From Azospirillum sp. 47_25 (GTDB lineage: Bacteria > Pseudomonadota > Alphaproteobacteria > RF32 > CAG-239): a stretch of DNA of 22,456 nt. The stretch spans positions 1 through 22,456 of the forward strand of contig MNTU01000025.1 of assembly GCA_001917125.1 (NCBI GenBank), written 5' to 3'. The notes below the pieces were generated by a model. That model had not been told where the DNA came from, did not search any database, and saw nothing but the letters and a program-made list of their open reading frames with translations. The translations under genes and the position numbers were made by a program. Shown here piece after piece: positions 6,722 to 13,770 of the stretch. The stretch's first letter is position 1. Each line of letters begins with the position of its first letter.

Positions 6722-6937
6722 TTATTTGTGTCTTACGCCGGTTCTTTGCTGAACTTTGCGGCTTTTCTTAGCTTCCGGAAGTTTTTGATACCCCCGGTTG
6801 TCCGGTTCCGGACGTTCTCCCTCTTCCTTATAACACAGAGGACGAAAATGAATGCTGTTTACCTTAAACGGCAAACAAGACAGCAACAAAGGCGCCACCA
6901 GACGAAAATTGTCCAGCCATTTGAAAAAAGTCTTCAT
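6722..6937 (-). CDS. Possible small basic protein downstream of mltG
   Basis: A 71-residue frame: a mildly hydrophobic N-terminus (MKTFFKWLDNFRLVAPLLLSCLPF), then a charged, proline- and lysine-rich tail ending GVRHK. I recognise no family. Its stop lies just before the bidirectional terminator and its start is 12 bp after the tiny lipoprotein-like ORF, so the layout would allow coupled translation. There is no clear Shine-Dalgarno. A frame of similar length lies on the other strand. Treat as tentative. Confidence 0.35.
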   Translation of the reverse strand: MKTFFKWLDNFRLVAPLLLSCLPFKVNSIHFRPLCYKEEGERPEPDNRGYQKLPEAKKSRKVQQRTGVRHK

Positions 6938-6949
6938 AAATCAAAATAT

Positions 6950-7039
6950 TTAAGGTTTAACCAATAAAATAAAACACCCGGATAACGCCGCCAAAGCCAA
7001 TGCCAAGCACAGCGTTGATTTCAGAAAATACTTTTTCAT
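6950..7039 (-). CDS. Possible 29-residue membrane or lipoprotein microprotein
   Basis: The frame reads MKKYFLKSTLCLALALAA then LSGCFILLVKP and stop. It has a lysine-rich start, a hydrophobic core and a lipobox-like L-S-G-C, leaving only eight residues after the cysteine. It sits 92 bp after mltG on the same strand. The Shine-Dalgarno is poor. It could be an entericidin-like tiny lipoprotein, a one-pass microprotein, or chance. Confidence 0.35.
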   Translation of the reverse strand: MKKYFLKSTLCLALALAALSGCFILLVKP

Positions 7040-7131
7040 CACGATAACATTTTGAATTTAACATAATACAACTAAGATAATTTATGCTGATCCGACAAAT
7101 TATCCTATTTATCTTAGGATGTAAATATATT

Positions 7132-8088
7132 TTATCTGTTTCTCTGCCATTTGCGCACATTGCGGTTGTGCTCGCTTAAACTGCGGGCAAAATTATGTCC
7201 GCCGTTGCCGCTGGCCACAAAATAAAGATAATCGGTCTGAGCCGGATGCGCCGCCGCTTCCATCGCCGCCACCCCGGGATTGCAAATCGGCGCCGGCGGC
7301 AGACCGTAATTACGATAAGTGTTGAAAGCGCTGTCCGTATTCAGATCTGATTTTCTCAGCGGACGCTTCAATTCAAACTCCCCTTCCGTTAAGGCGTAAA
7401 TAACCGTTGGGTCAGTCTGCAGCCGCATCCGCCGGTTCAAACGGTTAATAAAAACCGAGGCGACCAGCGCGCGCTCTTCCGGAACCGACGTTTCTTTCTC
7501 GATAATTGAAGCCATCGTCATCATTTCGTTGATATCTTTATAAGGCAGCCCCGGCGCTCTGTTGTCCCAGATAACCTGTTTTATTTTGGCCATGGCGCTT
7601 TTTGCCTGCAAAAGAATATTATCCCGCGGAGCATCAAGTTCAAAACTGTAGGTTTCCGGCAGCAGCTCGCCTTCTTTGACGTCAACGGTAATTTCTCCGC
7701 TTAATCCCGGATAATTGGCAACCATATACATAATCTGGCCGCTGGTCAGTCCTTCGGGAATGGTAATCCGGCGATAAAAAACTTCGCCCCGGGCAATCTT
7801 TTCCATTGCCTGTAAAACGGAAACCTTGGGCATAAACTGATATTCGCCGGCTTTAAGCACCTTGTCCGCACCGTTCAGACGAGTTGCAATCCGAAACAGC
7901 AGCTCGTGCCGGATAATTCCCGCTTTTTTCAGCTCCTGCGCCACCAGTTTCGTTCCCGCCCCTTTGGGAATAACCACATTGACCACTTCCTGCAGCGGCC
8001 CTTCGGCCACAATCATCGCCTTCAGTTGCTGCCAACCGATAACCGCGGCCAACAAAACGGCAGGAACAATATATTTAAGACTGCGCAT
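7132..8088 (-). CDS. mltG: Endolytic murein transglycosylase MltG
   Basis: Cleaves nascent glycan strands at the inner-membrane face and is thought to set their length. 318 residues: one N-terminal membrane anchor (about 4-22), a LysM-like region (VVIPKGAGTKLVAQELKKAGII), then the YceG/MltG catalytic domain. The catalytic glutamate is in ASIIEKET (E197). Downstream are LQTDPTVIYAL, FNTYRNYGLPPAPICNPG and YLYFVASGNGGHNF, all family hallmarks. AGAGG lies five bases before the start. It follows fabF on the same strand, as in many bacteria (acpP-fabF-mltG), with a long hairpin in the 97-bp gap. Confidence 0.95.
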   Translation of the reverse strand: MRSLKYIVPAVLLAAVIGWQQLKAMIVAEGPLQEVVNVVIPKGAGTKLVAQELKKAGIIRHELLFRIATRLNGADKVLKAGEYQFMPKVSVLQAMEKIARGEVFYRRITIPEGLTSGQIMYMVANYPGLSGEITVDVKEGELLPETYSFELDAPRDNILLQAKSAMAKIKQVIWDNRAPGLPYKDINEMMTMASIIEKETSVPEERALVASVFINRLNRRMRLQTDPTVIYALTEGEFELKRPLRKSDLNTDSAFNTYRNYGLPPAPICNPGVAAMEAAAHPAQTDYLYFVASGNGGHNFARSLSEHNRNVRKWQRNR

Positions 8089-8107
8089 AAAACCTCTGCT
8101 TACAAAG

Positions 8108-8167
8108 AAAGGCAGAACCCGGATTTTTATTGCTGCGTTTATGCCGACAAAATCCCGTTCTGCCTTT
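8108..8167 (-). other. Long hairpin between fabF and mltG
   Basis: AAAGGCAGAAC (8108-8118) pairs with GTTCTGCCTTT (8157-8167). After a small internal loop, GGATTTT (8121-8127) pairs with AAAATCC (8149-8155). On the transcribed strand it is followed only by CTTTG, so it is a poor terminator; a partial terminator or RNA processing/stability element in the mltG leader is more likely. Confidence 0.5.
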
Positions 8168-8185
8168 GTTTTTTACCAAATAATT

Positions 8186-9454
8186 TTACTCTGCATATTT
8201 CTTGAAAATAATTGAAGAGTTCGTTCCGCCAAAACCAAACGAGTTTGACATGGCGGCATTGATTTCGCGTTTTTTCGGCTTCAGCGGAACCAAATCCATA
8301 TCGCTGATGGCCTCTTCGACATTTTCCAAATTCAGAGTCGGCGGGCAAACCTGATCTTTAATGGCCATAATCGTCAAAACGGCCTCAACCGCACCGGCGG
8401 CACCCAGCAAATGGCCAATGGCCGATTTGGTCGAAGACATTGAAACTTTGGTTGCATATTCGCCGAAAGCTCTTTTGACTGCTTCGGCTTCGCCGACGTC
8501 GCCGGCCGGAGTTGACGTGCCGTGCGCATTGATATAATTAATGTCTTTCAGCTCAACCCCGTGCTCTTTGGCATGGTCAATCGCCATTTTCATTGCCCGG
8601 TAAGCGCCGTCGCCGGAAGGCGCGGTAATATGATAAGCGTCGCCGCTCATGCCGTAGCCGACAACTTCGGCATAAATCTTGGCACCGCGGGCCTTGGCAT
8701 GTTCCAGTTCTTCCAGAACCAAAGCCCCTGAACCTTCGCCCATAACAAAGCCGCTGCGGGACTTGTCCCACGGACGGGAGGCTTTCTCCGGCGCATCGTT
8801 AAAGTCGGAAGTAACCGCCTTCATCCGCGCAAAACCGGCCAAAGCGATTGCATTGACAGCCGATTCCGCACCGCCGGCTACCATAACGTCGGCATCGCCG
8901 CGCGCAATAATATTGGCAGCGTCGCCGATAGCATGCGTTCCGGTCGAACAAGCCGTAACACAGGCATGATTCGGCCCCTTATAGCCGTATTTAATGGAAA
9001 GGTTGCCCGAAACCATGTTAATCAGGCAGGAAGGAATAAAGAACGGAGAAATTTTTTTAATGCCGTTCTCGTTAAACGCAATTGAGTTTTCATAAATATG
9101 CTGCAAACCGCCGATACCCGACCCCATCATCACGCCGGAACGGAACTGGTCCTCATCGGCTTCGGGTTTCCAACCGGAATCTTCAACGGCATCGCTGCCG
9201 GCCGCCAGACCGTACAAGATAAACTTGTCAACTTTCTTCTGGTCTTTCGGAGCCATAACCGTATCGGGGTTAAAGTCGTTTTCGCCTTCGCCGAAAGGAA
9301 CCTGCCCGGCAATTTCAACCGGAATATCTTTCAAATCGACTCCCTCGATTTTGCGAATTCCGGACTTCCCGTCCAAAATACTTTTCCAGTTATATTCGAC
9401 GCCGCGTCCCAGCGGGGAAACCATGCCAAGCCCGGTCACAACAACTCTTCTCAT
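8186..9454 (-). CDS. fabF: 3-oxoacyl-ACP synthase II (KAS II)
   Basis: Condenses malonyl-ACP with acyl-ACP in fatty-acid elongation, using the carrier protein encoded just upstream. 422 residues, full length. The Cys-His-His triad is visible: Cys169 in TACSTG, His311 in NAHGTSTPAGD and His348 in KSAIGHLLGAAGAVE. GFGGTN near the C-terminus is also typical. AGAGG precedes the start by eight bases. It is 122 bp downstream of acpP, with acpP's terminator between, so some transcription probably reads through or starts in the gap. Confidence 0.97.
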   Translation of the reverse strand: MRRVVVTGLGMVSPLGRGVEYNWKSILDGKSGIRKIEGVDLKDIPVEIAGQVPFGEGENDFNPDTVMAPKDQKKVDKFILYGLAAGSDAVEDSGWKPEADEDQFRSGVMMGSGIGGLQHIYENSIAFNENGIKKISPFFIPSCLINMVSGNLSIKYGYKGPNHACVTACSTGTHAIGDAANIIARGDADVMVAGGAESAVNAIALAGFARMKAVTSDFNDAPEKASRPWDKSRSGFVMGEGSGALVLEELEHAKARGAKIYAEVVGYGMSGDAYHITAPSGDGAYRAMKMAIDHAKEHGVELKDINYINAHGTSTPAGDVGEAEAVKRAFGEYATKVSMSSTKSAIGHLLGAAGAVEAVLTIMAIKDQVCPPTLNLENVEEAISDMDLVPLKPKKREINAAMSNSFGFGGTNSSIIFKKYAE

Positions 9455-9521
9455 TAATTTACCTCTTAATCTTGTTTCATCAACACCTTTTTCGCAAAGG
9501 TAACTTAACCGTTTTTATATG

Positions 9522-9547
9522 AAAAAACTCGCTTAGTCAAGCGAGTT
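9522..9547 (-). terminator. Intrinsic terminator after acpP
   Basis: On the minus strand AACTCGCTT, loop GACT, AAGCGAGTT is followed by TTTT and TCAT. It sits between acpP and fabF and would make acpP mRNA more abundant than the fabF extension. Confidence 0.75.
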
Positions 9548-9576
9548 CATTCAATCTTCATAAAAGTTCAAAAGAC

Positions 9577-9810
9577 TTAGGCATTCTTAGAAAGATAGTC
9601 GATTGCATCTTTTACAGTCAGAATTTTTTCAGCGGCTTCATCCGGAATTTCACAACCAAATTCTTCTTCGAAAGCCATAACCAGTTCTACTGTATCCAAG
9701 CTGTCAGCGCCCAAATCATCAATGAAGCTGGCGGTATCTGTTACTTTTGATTCTTCTACGCCAAGATGTTCTGCAACAATTTTCTTAACGCGATTAGCTG
9801 TATCAGTCAT
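9577..9810 (-). CDS. acpP: Acyl carrier protein
   Basis: 77 residues, acidic. Carries growing acyl chains on a phosphopantetheine arm attached to Ser37 of the DSL motif ([21 protein letters not shown]). GAGG lies ten bases before the start. It is the first gene of the acpP-fabF-mltG row. Confidence 0.98.
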   Translation of the reverse strand: MTDTANRVKKIVAEHLGVEESKVTDTASFIDDLGADSLDTVELVMAFEEEFGCEIPDEAAEKILTVKDAIDYLSKNA

Positions 9811-9879
9811 ATGATAAACCTCAAAAAAATATTAAAACAAATTTTCGGACTTTCGAAGCACTCCAGCCCGTGACTGATT

Positions 9880-9908
9880 TGTTAGCACAATTTTATGTTA
9901 TTTGACAA
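9880..9908 (-). promoter_or_regulatory. Candidate acpP promoter
   Basis: On the minus strand TTGTCA (9908-9903) and, 17 bases on, CTAACA (9885-9880) make a passable -35/-10 pair about 70 bases before the acpP start. The 368-bp gap 9811-10178 holds only this, the divergent promoter at 10111, and a motif at 9966-9984 that recurs at 5207-5224. Confidence 0.35.
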
Positions 9909-10110
9909 GCATTATTTTAAACAAGGCCCGGCACACCGAAGGCCCATTCCCCTGAAAAGGCTTAAATTCCTTGTTTAGCGGGCATTCTTAAAAGTGGATA
10001 AATTTTCTTCAGCCGCTGCTGAAATACCCGCAAAAGGTTATATATTCAAGACATATCGCCGCATCTTTGCCGCCGCAAACGGACAACGGCATAAAACTTG
10101 TCTAATTAAG

Positions 10111-10139
10111 TTGACAACAATTTGATATAGCAATATTTA
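10111..10139 (+). promoter_or_regulatory. Candidate promoter of the anchored acidic protein gene
   Basis: A consensus TTGACA (10111-10116), a 17-base spacer and TATTTA (10134-10139) lie about 40 bases before the start at 10179. Confidence 0.5.
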
Positions 10140-10178
10140 TTATTTAATGAATGTACGACCTATATCCGGAGAAATTAA

Positions 10179-10574
10179 ATGAAAAAACTGTTTTATATTG
10201 TATTGGTTATCGTTGCTTTAATGGTCATCAGCCGCTTTGTCAAAGAAAAAAGCAACACCGCCGCGACAACCACTGCCGTTACGGCCGAAACCTCAGAACC
10301 CGTTACCGCCACTCTGCCGGATATTAACTGCGTCTGCGACACCGAACCCGCCTGCAACCCGGGTGATGAAAACTGCGATCCCGATGCCGCCAAATCGACC
10401 TGCAACTGCGAACAGCCCAACGGCGAAACCGTTACCATCGAGCAGACCGTTGAAGAGGTTGAGGAAATCAACCCCGACGAAACTGCCGGCGACGATGAAA
10501 CCATCATTAACGACGAAGCAGCTCCCGAGACGCCGGCACCCGCTCCGGCCCAGGCTCAGCCGGCAGCAAAATAA
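10179..10574 (+). CDS. Single-pass acidic protein with a CxC...C...C...CxC motif, function unknown
   Basis: 131 residues, no family recognised. The N-terminus (MKKLFYIVLVIVALMVISRF) is a signal anchor or uncleaved signal with no lipobox. The rest would be periplasmic. It has a Thr/Ala-rich linker, a cysteine patch with six cysteines in near mirror order (51, 53, 59, 66, 75, 77), an acidic stretch (VEEVEEINPDETAGDDETIINDE) and a Pro/Ala/Gln-rich tail. Paired CxC motifs with acidic residues could bind a metal or form disulfides. GGAG lies seven bases before the start. It is monocistronic, with its own promoter and terminator. Confidence 0.75.
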   Translation: MKKLFYIVLVIVALMVISRFVKEKSNTAATTTAVTAETSEPVTATLPDINCVCDTEPACNPGDENCDPDAAKSTCNCEQPNGETVTIEQTVEEVEEINPDETAGDDETIINDEAAPETPAPAPAQAQPAAK

Positions 10575-10604
10575 CCGCGTAACATTGGGAAAAAAAATGT
10601 TATC

Positions 10605-10633
10605 AAAAAGCTGTTCCGGAGAACAGCTTTTTT
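10605..10633 (+). terminator. Intrinsic terminator
   Basis: AAAAAGCTGTTC, loop CGGA, GAACAGC and a T6 tract. It ends the transcript of the acidic anchored protein and insulates ldh. Confidence 0.88.
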
Positions 10634-10734
10634 ATTGTTTTCTGTAAAAATATCCCTATATATAAATAAGGAAAAAATAAACAAGAAAAATATCATAAAC
10701 ATTGCCGGTAAACTTCCGGCCAAAGGAGAAAAAA

Positions 10735-11682
10735 ATGAAAGTAGGAATTATCGGAGCCGGCTCGGTCGGCAGCACCACGGCTTTTGCCTTAATTATGCGC
10801 GGCGTTGCCCGTAAAGTCGTTTTAATTGACGCCAACGAAAAAAAGGCGCAGGCCGAAGCGATGGACATTGCCCACGCAACGCCTTTTGCTTACGCCAACA
10901 AAGTCAAAGCCGGAACTTATGAAGACCTGAAAGGCTGCGAAATCGTCATCGTTACCGCCGGAGCCAATCAGAAACCCGGCGAAACCCGCATAGACCTGCT
11001 TGGCCGCAACGTCAAAATTTTTGAAAGCATCATTCCGCAAATTGCTCAAGCCGCTCCCGACACCACTTTGATTATTACCTCCAACCCTGCGGATATTATG
11101 ACCGAAGTGGCTCTTAAACTTTCCGGTTTTCCCAAAGAGCGCGTTATCGGCTCCGGCACGGTTCTTGATACCGCCCGCTTCCGTACCCTGCTCGGCTATC
11201 ACCTCGGCGTTTCCCCGCAGTCCATTCATGCCAATGTTATCGGCGAACACGGTGACAGCGAAGTGCTGGTCTGGTCGGCCGGAGATGCCGGCACGGTTTC
11301 GCTCGACAAACTGGCGGAAGAATTCGGCAAACCTTTCACTCCGGAAGTTAAAGCTCAGATCGATGACTGCGTCCGCAATGCCGCCTATAAGATTATCGAC
11401 GGCAAAGGGGCCACTTTCTACGGCATTGCCGGAGCATTGTGCCGCATTTGCAGCGCCATTTCCAACAATGAATATGCGATTCTCAACGTCTCGACCCACC
11501 ATGATGACGTCGAAGGCATCAAAAACGTTTGCCTTTCGCTGCCGACTGTACTGGGCAAACGCGGCGTTCATAACGTCGTAACTCCGGTTTTAAACGACGA
11601 AGAACGCAAACAACTCGCCGACAGCGCCAAAGTCATGAAAGAATATTCGGACAAAGCTCTGGAAATGATATCGGTTAAATAA
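10735..11682 (+). CDS. ldh: L-lactate dehydrogenase
   Basis: Reduces pyruvate to L-lactate with NADH, regenerating NAD in fermentation. 315 residues. NAD-binding GAGSVGS (7-13). The specificity loop AGANQKPGETR carries Gln79, the residue that marks lactate over malate enzymes (malate dehydrogenases have Arg there), and Arg85. Catalytic Asp145 and Arg148 lie in DTARFR and His172 in GEHGDSE. The start at 10735 has AAAGGAG seven to eight bases upstream; an in-frame extension to 10702 is rejected. A small GCCGG/CCGGC hairpin (10704-10720) sits just before the ribosome binding site. A 'lactate/malate dehydrogenase' label would also be defensible, but the loop favours lactate. Confidence 0.9.
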   Translation: MKVGIIGAGSVGSTTAFALIMRGVARKVVLIDANEKKAQAEAMDIAHATPFAYANKVKAGTYEDLKGCEIVIVTAGANQKPGETRIDLLGRNVKIFESIIPQIAQAAPDTTLIITSNPADIMTEVALKLSGFPKERVIGSGTVLDTARFRTLLGYHLGVSPQSIHANVIGEHGDSEVLVWSAGDAGTVSLDKLAEEFGKPFTPEVKAQIDDCVRNAAYKIIDGKGATFYGIAGALCRICSAISNNEYAILNVSTHHDDVEGIKNVCLSLPTVLGKRGVHNVVTPVLNDEERKQLADSAKVMKEYSDKALEMISVK

Positions 11683-11705
11683 TCCATATCCTCACCAAAG
11701 TATTT

Positions 11706-11754
11706 GCAAATCCCTTTCTTTTTACTTATATTGGGCAAAAAGAAAGGGATTTGC
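11706..11754 (+). terminator. 18-bp perfect hairpin between ldh and mtaB, probable terminator
   Basis: GCAAATCCCTTTCTTTTT (11706-11723) pairs perfectly with AAAAAGAAAGGGATTTGC (11737-11754) across a 13-nt loop. Only TTTATG follows, so it may terminate ldh incompletely or act as an RNase III or stability element. Confidence 0.6.
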
Positions 11755-11804
11755 TTTATGTAATTCGAAAATTGCTTAAGTACCCCCCAAACAGGATATT
11801 TATC

Positions 11805-12866
11805 ATGGTTGAAGTAGTTACCCTCGGCTGCCGCATAAACTCTTATGAATCGGAAGTCCTGAAAGAAAAATTTAAAAATGTCGATAATCTGATTATCGTC
11901 AATACCTGTGCCGTAACCGGCGAAGCCGAACGCCAGTGCCGTCAGACGATTCGCAAACTGCGCAAAAACAATCCCGACGCCCGTATTGTCGTAACCGGCT
12001 GCGCCGCCCAGATTGCGCCGTCCAAATTCGCCGCCATGCCTGAAGTTGACCTGATTCTCGGCAACAAAGAAAAAACCGAAATCGAAAAATATCTGCATAA
12101 CGAACTTGCCGAAAAGACAATTGTCGGCGACATCATGTCTTATGACGATTGTGACCCGTATCTGATTACCGGTTTCGAGGGAAGACACCGTGCCTTTGTG
12201 CAAATTCAGCAGGGCTGCAACCACCGTTGCTCCTACTGCATTGTGCCTTATGCCCGGGGCAAAAACCGGTCGGTTCCGCTCCCGAATATTTTAACTCAGA
12301 TTCGCGAACTGCTGAAACAGGGATTTAAAGAAATCTGCCTGACCGGCGTAGACATCTGCTCTTACCAAATTGACAGCGCGGCACACCACCCGTCTTTCAG
12401 CACTTTGGTTCAAACAATTCTGGAAGAAATTCCCGAACTGCCGTCTTTACAGTTCGGCTCGCTCGATCCCGCCGCCATTGACGGCAAATTTATTGCCCTG
12501 GTTGGAAAATATTCCAATATTCACCCGCACTTTCACCTTTCCGTTCAATCCGGCGACAATGACGTTCTGAAAAAAATGCGCCGCCGCCACACGCGGGAGA
12601 GCGTTATCAGTCTTTGCGGACAAATACGTCAAGTCCGTCCCGAAGCAACTTTCGGCGCCGATTTTATTTGCGGTTTTCCGACCGAAAGCAATGAAAATTT
12701 CCAAAACACGGTTAAATTGGTTCACGAAGCGGGCATAAGCAAACTGCATGTTTTCCCTTATTCCGAACGTCCCGGAACCCCGGCCGCAGCCATGAAACAG
12801 CTTCCCGTCGAGGTCAGAAGAGAACGTGCCCGCATTCTGCGCGAACAAGGAGAATGCGATGAGTAA
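11805..12866 (+). CDS. mtaB: tRNA (N6-threonylcarbamoyladenosine(37)-C2)-methylthiotransferase MtaB
   Basis: Radical-SAM enzyme that adds a methylthio group to t6A37 of tRNAs. 353 residues. The N-terminal UPF0004 domain carries cluster cysteines C9 (TLGCRINSYES), C35 (NTCAVT) and C66 (TGCAAQ). The radical-SAM cluster is C138-x3-C142-x2-C145 (CNHRCSYC). SVQSGDNDVLKKMRR and FGADFICGFPTE follow. It ends about 60-80 residues short of usual MtaB proteins, right after RPGTPAA...RERARILREQG, so the C-terminal TRAM domain is absent. The start at 11805 has AGGA eight bases upstream. Its last 8 bases overlap the ftsY start, indicating translational coupling; mtaB next to ftsY is a common alphaproteobacterial arrangement. 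Confidence 0.92.
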   Translation: MVEVVTLGCRINSYESEVLKEKFKNVDNLIIVNTCAVTGEAERQCRQTIRKLRKNNPDARIVVTGCAAQIAPSKFAAMPEVDLILGNKEKTEIEKYLHNELAEKTIVGDIMSYDDCDPYLITGFEGRHRAFVQIQQGCNHRCSYCIVPYARGKNRSVPLPNILTQIRELLKQGFKEICLTGVDICSYQIDSAAHHPSFSTLVQTILEEIPELPSLQFGSLDPAAIDGKFIALVGKYSNIHPHFHLSVQSGDNDVLKKMRRRHTRESVISLCGQIRQVRPEATFGADFICGFPTESNENFQNTVKLVHEAGISKLHVFPYSERPGTPAAAMKQLPVEVRRERARILREQGECDE

Positions 12867-13770
12867 CTGGTTTCAAAAATTAGGCTTTGGGTTAAAAAAA
12901 ACCTCCACCCGGCTCACCTCAGGCATAACCGATATTTTCATCAAACGCAAAGTCGATTCGCAAACGCTTGAAGAACTGGAAGACTTGCTGATTACATCAG
13001 ACTTAGGCGTTAAAGCCGCGCAAAAAATCATCTCTTCTTTTGCCTCCCGCCGTCTTAATAAAGATGCCGACGAGCAAGAAATAAAAACCGAATTGGCCAA
13101 CGACATCGAGACGATTCTTAACCCATGCGAACAACCCTTTCTCATCACGAATGAAAAACCTTATGTTATTTTAATGGTTGGGGTCAACGGAGCCGGCAAG
13201 ACCACCACAATCGGAAAACTTGCCGCAAAATTGAAAGACAAACATCAAATCAGCCTCATTGCCGCTGACACTTTCCGCGCGGCCGCCGTTGAACAGCTTG
13301 AAATCTGGGGACAGCGAAACAATATCCGCGTTTATAAGGGGTCCAACGGCTGTGATGCCGCGGCACTTTGCTTCGACGGACTGAAAGAAGCCCTGAAACA
13401 AGACGATGATATTGTATTTATTGATACGGCCGGACGCCTGCAAAACAAAACTGGACTGATGGATGAGCTGAAAAAAATCGTCAAAGTCATCAAAAAAATT
13501 ATTCCCGACGCACCGCACGCCACCTTGCTGACCATAGATGCCACCACCGGGCAAAATGCCTTAAATCAGGTAAAGACATTCAAGGAAATGGTTGACGTCA
13601 GCGGCTTGATCGTAACCAAACTCGACGGAACGGCCAAAGGCGGAATTATTGTAGCCGTTGCCGAAGAAACCGGCATTCCGATTCATTATATCGGCATCGG
13701 CGAAGGCATTGACGATTTGGATGAATTCAACGCCCGTGACTTTGCCCGAAACCTGCTGGAGATTAAATAA
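12859..13770 (+). CDS. ftsY: Signal recognition particle receptor FtsY
   Basis: GTPase that docks the signal recognition particle with its ribosome at the inner membrane. 303 residues of NG domain only, without the long acidic N-terminal domain of E. coli; a basic amphipathic start (SNWFQKLGFGLKKTSTRLT) can serve for membrane contact. P-loop GVNGAGKT (108-115), DTAGR (189-193), TKLDGTAKGG (from 253). AAGGAG is six bases before the start, inside the end of mtaB. The next gene follows with no gap. Confidence 0.96.
   Translation: MSNWFQKLGFGLKKTSTRLTSGITDIFIKRKVDSQTLEELEDLLITSDLGVKAAQKIISSFASRRLNKDADEQEIKTELANDIETILNPCEQPFLITNEKPYVILMVGVNGAGKTTTIGKLAAKLKDKHQISLIAADTFRAAAVEQLEIWGQRNNIRVYKGSNGCDAAALCFDGLKEALKQDDDIVFIDTAGRLQNKTGLMDELKKIVKVIKKIIPDAPHATLLTIDATTGQNALNQVKTFKEMVDVSGLIVTKLDGTAKGGIIVAVAEETGIPIHYIGIGEGIDDLDEFNARDFARNLLEIK

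Noticed and set aside
6728..6967. 79-residue + strand frame opposite the small ORFs after mltG
   Set aside because: No ribosome binding site, no promoter and low-complexity translation; it begins just after a terminator.
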